Source: Bacteroidales bacterium
GTDB taxonomy: Bacteria; Bacteroidota; Bacteroidia; Bacteroidales; F082
Direction: 5' to 3'
DNA length: 64,000 nucleotides
NCBI GenBank assembly: GCA_023229135.1
Contig: JALNZT010000018.1
Span: 12,946-76,945, forward strand
Part shown: piece after piece, positions 9,608 to 14,246 of the stretch
How positions within the stretch are numbered: position 1 is the first letter of the stretch
How the letters are laid out: each line of letters opens with the position of its first letter
Notes under the pieces: generated by a model
Database searches by the model: none
The model's input: only the letters and a program-made list of their open reading frames with translations
What the model was told of the DNA's origin: nothing
Program-made: the position numbers and the translations under genes

Positions 9608-9729
9608 GCCTTACGGTGGCAATAAGAAACATAGGGAATTCCGAAGTGCTTGTCTTTCAGGTTACCCAGCCGTTTAATAAATTTGTTGTCGTTCAATTTC
9701 AGGACTATCCGCCCTATGTTTTTTATTGC
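9608..9729 (-). repeat. attC-like inverted repeat, third and least regular copy
   Basis: GCAATAAGAAACATAGGG (9619-9636) is the reverse complement of 9712-9729 with one mismatch. The arms are 18 bp with 75 bases between them, close to the 70-71 bases of the two elements further right. The right arm includes the stop codon of the hypothetical gene. On the minus strand the element ends in CACCG followed by TAAGGC, comparable to the ACG/CCG before TT at the other boundaries. The boundary is less certain than for the other two. Confidence 0.4.
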
Positions 9730-10308
9730 ATGTTGGCATCTGTGCTCTTTTCAATTTTTAGTCTGTCTGTATTAAATTCATAAATAAATCTAATTTCATC
9801 TTTCTTGAATTTTGGAAAGTCTGATTTATCCATAAGCACCAAGTCCTTTTTAAAAGAAAATTCTACTTTTTTGTCATTTCCCTTTATAATCAAACTTTCC
9901 AATGGATAGTTTAAAGCGTCACAATTATCACAATCAAGTCTTATGTTCAGATTACCAATATTTTTGATTTGACACTCCGTTATTAAATAAACGGGATGAT
10001 ACATATTCATAAATGGCTTCAATTATGAAAATAAAATCATTGCGTTCATATAATTCTAAAAGTCGAAAATTAAATCCATCCGCAGCTAAATCAACAGAGT
10101 CCGTTAACTTTAATTCACCATTTTTCTCGAATTCAATTATATGAAATATCCATTCAGAATCAGGTTTAATTTTAACGTTCCAATCTTTACCAATAATCAA
10201 TTTATTATTATCAAATCCGTTTAATTCTACTTCTGACAATGTTCTCAATTCTTGTCCATATCCATTATAAATGATTAAACTGAAGATGAATATTACAATC
10301 TGTTTCAT
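9723..10308 (-). pseudogene. secreted hypothetical protein with an apparent frameshift
   Basis: Two overlapping frames seem to be one gene of about 195 residues. The first frame starts at 10308 with a signal peptide (MKQIVIFIFSLIIYNGYGQ), reads through ELYERNDFIFIIEA and stops at 9952. The second frame has an in-frame stop just upstream of 10022, no ATG before its useful part, and continues with KPFMNMYHPVYLITE to 9723. A one-base shift near 10020-10030 joins them. I recognise no family. It could be a sequencing error, a decayed gene or two short genes. Its stop codon lies inside the right arm of the downstream inverted repeat and its start is 62 bases inside the cassette boundary at 10370, so it is the cargo of the third cassette. 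Confidence 0.5.
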
Positions 10309-10364
10309 AATTTTATTTCTGTTTCTGTATAAAGTTTCATGTTCGCAACTTTTTTGAGATTTCA

Positions 10365-10495
10365 CAACAACGGTTTGAATATGGTGCGTTTGGCATTTCA
10401 ACACTCCCGACGTTCAGACTGCTATTATGTTTATTAATTGCTACCATCTTCATTACTAGAACTACCCGCCAAATACACTATATTTTTTGTTATGG
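10365..10495 (-). repeat. attC-like 131-bp inverted repeat between cassettes
   Basis: Read on the plus strand: heptamer CAACAAC (10365-10371), five bases, a 19-bp arm (10377-10395), 71 bases, a 19-bp arm (10467-10485), TTT, heptamer GTTATGG (10489-10495). The arms pair at 14 of 19 positions and the five differences are all transitions, several of which keep G-U pairing. The right heptamer contains the stop codon of the HEPN gene. The layout (outer 7-mers, asymmetric spacer, inner long arms) is that of an integron attC. Length and spacing equal those of the element at 11055-11185. Confidence 0.6.
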
Positions 10496-11035
10496 TGTCG
10501 TTTTTTTGAAAATCATCTCACCAGTAGATTCAATTAAATTGGCAAAATCAGGGAACGAAATCTTGAATTTGCAATAGTGTTCCTTACTATCGTTTTTTGG
10601 AAAATAGTCTTCAAAAACAATAATCAAATCTCCATCTTTGGATATTTGTCCTGATGGCGTAATAATAAAAAAACTATATCGTGAGTGTGAAATGGAGTTG
10701 CGAAGATGTCTTTTAATAGCGTCAGTTTTATTCTCACCTTTTTTAATTTGGTAGTCATCATTATGAAACGAGAATTGATGAATCAATTTTATTGCTTGGT
10801 CGCTTGATGGAAAGTCTAAAAGCAATCCACTTTCATGACCTACAACAAAATACATGTATGATTGAGCCATGATTAGACCAGGATTAATAATACTCCATCG
10901 TCTTTTATTTTTAGTTGACTCATATAAATCGTGTGTGGTAAAATTTTGGTCATTTCTTTTATCACTTGCCAAGCGAAGGACTGCAAGGGAGTCATTCATT
11001 CCGATTATTAAATCGTTTAGACTAATTTTTTTCAT
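10490..11035 (-). CDS. HEPN-domain protein (pEK499-p136-like), single-gene cassette
   Basis: A 181-residue soluble protein with a HEPN-type motif R112-N113-x3-H117 (HLRNSISHSRYSF) in a mainly alpha-helical setting followed by a beta segment. The RNxxxH motif is the RNase signature of HEPN proteins used in toxins, abortive infection and RNA-targeting defence. The arrangement resembles the pEK499_p136 HEPN family from memory. No MNT-type antitoxin partner is adjacent; the gene stands alone in a 690-bp cassette (10371-11060). The stop codon lies inside the downstream attC-like heptamer and the start is 25 bases inside the upstream boundary. RNase activity is inference. Confidence 0.6.
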   Translation of the reverse strand: MKKISLNDLIIGMNDSLAVLRLASDKRNDQNFTTHDLYESTKNKRRWSIINPGLIMAQSYMYFVVGHESGLLLDFPSSDQAIKLIHQFSFHNDDYQIKKGENKTDAIKRHLRNSISHSRYSFFIITPSGQISKDGDLIIVFEDYFPKNDSKEHYCKFKISFPDFANLIESTGEMIFKKTTP

Positions 11036-11054
11036 TTGCTGTTACTTTAATGCA

Positions 11055-11185
11055 CCACAACGTTCGAGGCTATGTTGCGGACCGCATTTTAATTGATTGA
11101 TTTTTCTTTCCACGGGTATAGTGTATAAAGCCACGATGGCCATATCCATAACAGTTTGCGGTTTGCAATATAGCCTTTGTTAGGC
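11055..11185 (-). repeat. attC-like 131-bp inverted repeat between cassettes
   Basis: Plus strand: heptamer CCACAAC (11055-11061), six bases, a 19-bp arm (11068-11086), 70 bases, a 19-bp arm (11157-11175), TTT, heptamer GTTAGGC (11179-11185). The arms match at 16 of 19 positions, all differences being transitions. GTTAGGC fits the integron core GTTRRRY exactly. Total length is 131 bp, the same as the element at 10365. There is no T tract and the loop is 70 bases, so it is not an ordinary terminator. Confidence 0.62.
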
Positions 11186-11199
11186 TTTTGTGCTGTATC

Positions 11200-11532
11200 T
11201 TACTCCATTATTTCAAGACATGCATAATCTTCGTCCAAAAATAATTTTATTAAGTCATATTTGTCTCGAAGAAGATTCTCCAGGTTATTTGTCGTTGTAT
11301 TTCCTGTCCTAATCCAGATTATTTTTGGCGGAAAGCCTTTCATGATATTTAAGTCGAAAAAATCAGAGTCAAAAGTTACAATTGCAAAATCATTTGTTCT
11401 TGCGTAATCAAATATTTCTGAATCGGCTGAGTTTTCAAGTCCTAACTCTCGACCTTGCTTTGATTCTGGGAACAGGTCTTTTATTCTTTTTACTAGTCTA
11501 AAAGATATATTCTGGTCAAAAAGTAATTTCAT
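11200..11532 (-). CDS. DUF5615 PIN-like toxin
   Basis: A 110-residue protein starting MKLLFDQNIS, the hallmark opening of DUF5615 PIN-like nucleases. Acidic residues are where the PIN fold needs them: D6 in LLFDQN, D at SADSEIFDYA, and D in VTFDSDFF. It overlaps the DUF433 gene by one base (TAATG), the standard antitoxin-toxin arrangement. The ATG at 11532 was chosen over an upstream start because the DUF5615 fold begins there. Expected role: RNA-cleaving toxin of a type II toxin-antitoxin pair, here the second gene of a two-gene cassette. RNase activity is inferred from the fold. Confidence 0.8.
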   Translation of the reverse strand: MKLLFDQNISFRLVKRIKDLFPESKQGRELGLENSADSEIFDYARTNDFAIVTFDSDFFDLNIMKGFPPKIIWIRTGNTTTNNLENLLRDKYDLIKLFLDEDYACLEIME

Positions 11533-11753
11533 TAGGCATACGATTTTCCCTGTTCCTTTGTTGCAGCAAATGACAAACAAGCATTTATTTGATTTTCTGT
11601 CAGCTCGGGATAGTCATGAATAATATCTTTATGAGTCATTCCGTTTGACAACCAAGACAATACATCGTAAACTGATATTCTTGTCCCTTTAATTATTGGT
11701 TTTCCAAACCTCTTTTCTGTATTAATCTCTATATATTCACTAAATCGTATCAT
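11532..11753 (-). CDS. DUF433 antitoxin
   Basis: A 73-residue DUF433 protein (GKPIIKGTRISVYDVLSWLSNGMTHKDIIHDYPELT), a small helix-turn-helix-like family paired with DUF5615 toxins and related to VapB-type antitoxins. The motif IKGTRI...V...L..G....I..DYP.L is complete. The stop overlaps the toxin start, giving translational coupling with antitoxin first. The pair is bracketed by inverted copies of GTTAGGCTTT at 11179 and 11804-11813. No operator was recognised upstream. Confidence 0.8.
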   Translation of the reverse strand: MIRFSEYIEINTEKRFGKPIIKGTRISVYDVLSWLSNGMTHKDIIHDYPELTENQINACLSFAATKEQGKSYA

Positions 11754-11806
11754 ATTACAAAGTTAATCATTAATTTTCTTTTGGTAATAGGTTCTTTTAG
11801 CATAAA

Positions 11807-11813
11807 GCCTAAC
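11807..11813 (-). other. cassette boundary heptamer upstream of the toxin-antitoxin pair
   Basis: GCCTAAC on the plus strand is GTTAGGC on the minus strand, 59 bases before the antitoxin start. It is the exact inverse of the heptamer at 11179-11185 beyond the toxin. The match extends to GTTAGGCTTT on both sides and then to similar GTGCT/ATGCT ends. In integron cassettes the leading core and the distal inverse core have this relation. Confidence 0.5.
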
Positions 11814-12150
11814 TTATTTTTAATTCGACAAATTGTCGGTTTATTATACCGTATTGCACCTAATATGCCGACAACATGCCTTTTTCTTATAAAGATGCCT
11901 TTTGCCAAGCAATATAATCAACCCGGCAAGCGACAATCCAAGCAGTAAATTTATACAAAAAATCCAAATATTCAAACCCTTACAATAAATCAGAAGCATT
12001 CCTGATAGTTTTCCTTAATCTCTTTTTAGCAACAAACATCAAAATTTTGCAGCCATCAATTCCGCGCTTTCAGGGCCGAAAACAAAAGAACGGGCTCAGT
12101 GCCTAACCAACTATAGGATAATTCCTTAATTTCACCAAAAAATACGATTA
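11814..12150. other. 337-bp gene-free, AT-rich stretch
   Basis: No coding region is supported. It holds a 13-base palindrome CGACAAATTGTCG (11826-11838) and a nearby CCGACAA (11868-11874) that could pair with it, but no third-arm structure like the 131-bp elements and no recombinase gene. It separates the minus-strand cassettes from the plus-strand lipoprotein. Confidence 0.5.
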
Positions 12151-12864
12151 ATGAAAAATCCCTTTTATATATTGATTGTGCTGATTCTCTTGGCTGCCTG
12201 CGATAAAGCGGAGGAAGCCATAAAGTATCATTTTATCCAGCTCAACCAAACCGAAGTGAACCTGAAGAGTGCAGAAAGCTTTCTAATTGAAACACCTCGA
12301 CCGGAGGATTTATCGTTCACCTGCAGCAACAGTTTTGTAGCGAGTATCAATAACGAGGGTTTAGTGTACACCAAAAGAATTGGTACTGCACATATTAGAG
12401 TCACAAACGGCTATCTGGACGATGAAATCAGGATTATCGTCACAGCACACTCTAATTTATATACCGAACCAATTAAAGATTTCAGCTTAACCAAATCAGA
12501 TATCAAAGCGATTGAAGGTGAGCCTTTTAATGAAACCGAAAACAGTTTAAGCTATCAGCTTGATAATCCAAAATCGCCACTAAAAACTTACGTTTTTGAT
12601 ACTGATAACAAGCTTTTTTCACCCTCAGTACTTGTTCAGAAAGCGGAAAGGGACGAACGCACTGTTTTTCTTGAAGAACGCTACAAATACCACGATGGTT
12701 TTAACTATTATAGTGATGCGCTAATCATAGAAGAATCAACAATTCTTGTCGCTGTTGATAACTTTGACGAAGAATATGATCAGGTAATATATTATCCGAT
12801 TCTTTTTTTGAATACGCCAAATAAAACCGGTCGTGTGTCTAAAGAAAACCAATACCAGCATTAA
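12151..12864 (+). CDS. hypothetical lipoprotein with Big-2-like domain
   Basis: A 237-residue protein with a lipoprotein signal (LILLAAC, Cys 16). Residues about 30-105 look like a bacterial Ig-like (Big-2) fold: ...VNLKSAESFLIETPRPEDLSFTCSNSFVASINNEGLVYTKRIGTAHIRV. The second half is not recognised and is rich in charged and aromatic residues. Probably membrane-anchored and facing the periplasm or surface. The role is unknown and there is no partner gene; the transposase 32 bases downstream is unlikely to be functionally related. Confidence 0.65.
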   Translation: MKNPFYILIVLILLAACDKAEEAIKYHFIQLNQTEVNLKSAESFLIETPRPEDLSFTCSNSFVASINNEGLVYTKRIGTAHIRVTNGYLDDEIRIIVTAHSNLYTEPIKDFSLTKSDIKAIEGEPFNETENSLSYQLDNPKSPLKTYVFDTDNKLFSPSVLVQKAERDERTVFLEERYKYHDGFNYYSDALIIEESTILVAVDNFDEEYDQVIYYPILFLNTPNKTGRVSKENQYQH

Positions 12865-12896
12865 TTTGATAATCAATTAATTTCGACTCCAGGCTT

Positions 12897-13736
12897 ATGA
12901 AGGGCAAATTCAGAAATAAATACAGGATAGAATCTAACAGGATGCCCGGCTGGGATTATGCCGGCAAGGGCGTTTATTATATTACGTTCGTTACACAAAA
13001 CAGGATATGCAATCTCGGTAAAGTAGTCGTGAATCAGGATGGCAAGGCGTATGTTCAATTATCTGATTTTGGACAAATTACAAAATCCGAATTTTTAAAA
13101 TCATTTGAAATACGACAGGAATTATATTTGGATGAATACATCATAATGCCCAATCATTTGCACGCCATTATTGAATTACGAAACCCGACCGATACACCGA
13201 AAGGCGAATCCGTGCCAACCAACGAAGGTAAAACCAAACAAACGCAGGACAATGAAATTGCGCAAACGGTTGATGACAATATCGTTCCGCATGACGACGA
13301 TGTTTTGTCATTTGGTGGTGATTTTATATCACATGGTGACGATATTAGGGACGATGGTGATGGGAACGGCGGTGGTGATGGGGACGATGTAGAGACGCAC
13401 GGCCGTGCGTCTCTACGCGCGACCACCAACAATATCCCCGCGACCAACAACAAAATCCCCGCGACCACCAACAATATCACCACCAATAATTTTTTTCGAA
13501 AACCAAAATCAATTTCATCATTTGTTGCGGGTTTTAAATCCGTAATCAATTCAAAAATTGATGATTATATTGACGAACATAATTTAGACATACCAAAATA
13601 CAACCGAAACAATCATTTTTTTCAACCCAATTATTACGATCATATCATCAGAAATAATAATGAATATGGACGAATAAAATTTTACATCCAAAATAACCCG
13701 CAAAATTGGGTGAACGACAAATTCAACAGGCGGTGA
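12897..13736 (+). CDS. REP-associated tyrosine transposase (RAYT, Y1 HUH) with repeat-rich insert
   Basis: A 279-residue TnpA_REP/RAYT protein, a single-strand DNA nuclease of the IS200-like Y1 class that acts on REP palindromes. The N-terminal GVYYITFVTQNR, the HUH pair H87-L88-H89 in MPNHLHAII and the C-terminal catalytic Y263 in KFYIQNNPQNW are all present. Between the HUH core and the C-terminal helix, residues about 96-200 form an unusual insert: acidic seven-residue repeats, then VETHGRASLR encoded in phase by a perfect 28-bp palindrome (residues 165-174), then ATTNNIP repeats. RAYTs are usually nearer 150-220 residues (from memory), so the insert accounts for the extra length. The enzyme looks intact. 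Its 3' half is duplicated downstream. Confidence 0.82.
   Translation: MKGKFRNKYRIESNRMPGWDYAGKGVYYITFVTQNRICNLGKVVVNQDGKAYVQLSDFGQITKSEFLKSFEIRQELYLDEYIIMPNHLHAIIELRNPTDTPKGESVPTNEGKTKQTQDNEIAQTVDDNIVPHDDDVLSFGGDFISHGDDIRDDGDGNGGGDGDDVETHGRASLRATTNNIPATNNKIPATTNNITTNNFFRKPKSISSFVAGFKSVINSKIDDYIDEHNLDIPKYNRNNHFFQPNYYDHIIRNNNEYGRIKFYIQNNPQNWVNDKFNRR
13296..13379 (+). repeat. four degenerate 21-bp repeats upstream of the palindrome
   Basis: Units begin at 13296, 13317, 13338 and 13359 (for example GGTGATTTTATATCACATGG) and encode DDVLSFG, GDFISHG and DDIRDDG plus a GD-rich unit inside the RAYT insert. They resemble the reverse complement of the 21-bp units downstream of the palindrome. Confidence 0.6.
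13389..13416 (+). repeat. perfect 28-bp REP-like palindrome inside the RAYT gene
   Basis: GTAGAGACGCACGG is followed directly by its exact reverse complement, with no loop. It starts on a codon boundary (codon 165 of the RAYT) and encodes VETHGRASLR. Outer GTAGAGACG/CGTCTCTAC arms are familiar from dispersed palindromes in cyanobacteria and Bacteroidota (memory, unchecked). It is probably the cognate REP of this transposase. Confidence 0.85.
13419..13481 (+). repeat. 21-bp tandem repeat, three units
   Basis: Units of the form GCGACCACCAACAATATCCC plus C at 13419, 13440 and 13461, encoding ATTNNIP, ATNNKIP and ATTNNIT in the RAYT frame. The downstream copy of this region has four units. Confidence 0.85.
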
Positions 13737-13770
13737 TATTATGTTGCACGGCGGTGATGTTGTGTCCCAC
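13729..13770 (+). repeat. two 21-bp repeats at the start of the duplicated segment
   Basis: GGCGGTGATATTATGTTGCA plus C (13729-13749) and GGCGGTGATGTTGTGTCCCA plus C (13750-13770). The RAYT stop codon lies in the first unit. They correspond to the acidic-heptad repeats upstream of the first palindrome and have the G-D-x-x-x-H pattern in one frame. Confidence 0.6.
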
Positions 13771-13792
13771 GGCGGTGTTTGTTGGTGACGAT

Positions 13793-13820
13793 GTAGAGAC
13801 GCACGGCCGTGCGTCTCTAC
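13793..13820 (+). repeat. second copy of the perfect 28-bp REP-like palindrome
   Basis: Identical to the palindrome at 13389-13416, again followed by the 21-bp repeats. It lies in the duplicated RAYT fragment. Confidence 0.85.
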
Positions 13821-13822
13821 GC

Positions 13823-13906
13823 GCGACCACCAACAATATCCCCGCGACCACCAACAATATCCCCGCGACCACCAACAATATCCCCGCGACCACCAACAAT
13901 ATCACC
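13823..13906 (+). repeat. 21-bp tandem repeat, four units
   Basis: Units at 13823, 13844, 13865 and 13886; the first three are identical and the last ends ACC. There is one more unit than in the upstream copy, which explains the whole length difference between the two copies (294 against 273 bp from the shared GACGATG to the shared CAGAAATA). Confidence 0.88.
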
Positions 13907-14095
13907 ACCAATAATTTTTTTCGAAAACCAAAATCAATTTCATCATTTGTTGCGGGTTTTAAATCCGTAATCAATTCAAATATTGACGATTATATTGATG
14001 AACACAATTTGAATATGCCAAAACACAACCGAAACAATCCTATTTTTCAACCCAATTATTATGATCATATCATCAGAAATATGACGGATAAAATC

Positions 14096-14103
14096 TACCT
14101 TTG
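14096..14103 (+). promoter_or_regulatory. -7 box of the tRNA-Gly promoter
   Basis: TACCTTTG fits TAnnTTTG exactly and lies ten bases before the tRNA. The -33 region would fall inside the duplicated RAYT fragment (near 14070-14080), where no TTTG is seen. Confidence 0.5.
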
Positions 14104-14113
14104 CCGCTCAAAA

Positions 14114-14185
14114 GCGGGCGTAGCTCAGTGGTAGAGCATCAGCTTCCCAAGCTGAGGGTCGTGGGTTCGACACCCATTGCCCGCT
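14114..14185 (+). tRNA. tRNA-Gly (anticodon CCC)
   Basis: A 72-base cloverleaf. Acceptor GCGGGCG pairs with TGCCCGC (closing G-U at position 7), the D arm is GCTC...GAGC, the anticodon stem TCAGC/GCTGA encloses loop TTCCCAA with anticodon CCC, and the T arm GTGGG/CCCAT encloses TTCGACA. The discriminator base is T and CCA is not encoded. A bidirectional terminator follows at once. Confidence 0.93.
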
Positions 14186-14188
14186 CAC

Positions 14189-14224
14189 AAAAAAAGGCTG
14201 CCTTTCAATAAGGTAGCCTTTTTT
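14189..14224 (+). terminator. bidirectional terminator between tRNA-Gly and ptrB
   Basis: AAAAAAGGCTGCC pairs with GGTAGCCTTTTTT (one G-U) around TTTCAATAA. A/T runs lie on both sides, so it can end the tRNA transcript and the converging oligopeptidase transcript. Confidence 0.8.
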
Positions 14225-14246
14225 GTTGTTTGAATTTAGTCTTCGT

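Larger units (their letters stand above)
13729..14081 (+). pseudogene. duplicated 3' fragment of the RAYT gene
   Basis: From 13788 to 14081 the sequence repeats 13384-13656 with about a dozen substitutions and one extra 21-bp unit. The 60 bases before it match the upstream repeat array loosely. The fragment encodes the palindrome peptide, the ATTNNIP repeats and the C-terminal block FFRKPKSISSFVAGFKSVIN...YYDHIIRN. It ends before the catalytic tyrosine and has no N-terminal HUH domain. An open frame runs on into the tRNA gene, so it is not a functional gene. The right junction (14081) is 15 bases upstream of the -7 box of tRNA-Gly. Confidence 0.8.

Noticed and set aside
11055..11185. Rho-independent terminator
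   Set aside because: The arms are 70 bases apart and there is no T tract; the layout fits an attC-like site better.
13823..13906. CRISPR-like tandem array
   Set aside because: Head-to-tail 21-bp units with no spacers, coding in frame for ATTNNIP; a minisatellite.
13706..14134. 142-codon open frame over the second palindrome
   Set aside because: It begins inside the 3' end of the RAYT gene in another frame, contains only the duplicated C-terminal fragment and runs into the tRNA gene; annotated as a pseudogene fragment instead.
14081..14185. tRNA-Gly as integration site of an island
   Set aside because: No repeat of the tRNA 3' end and no integrase; the adjacent RAYT duplication explains the local structure.
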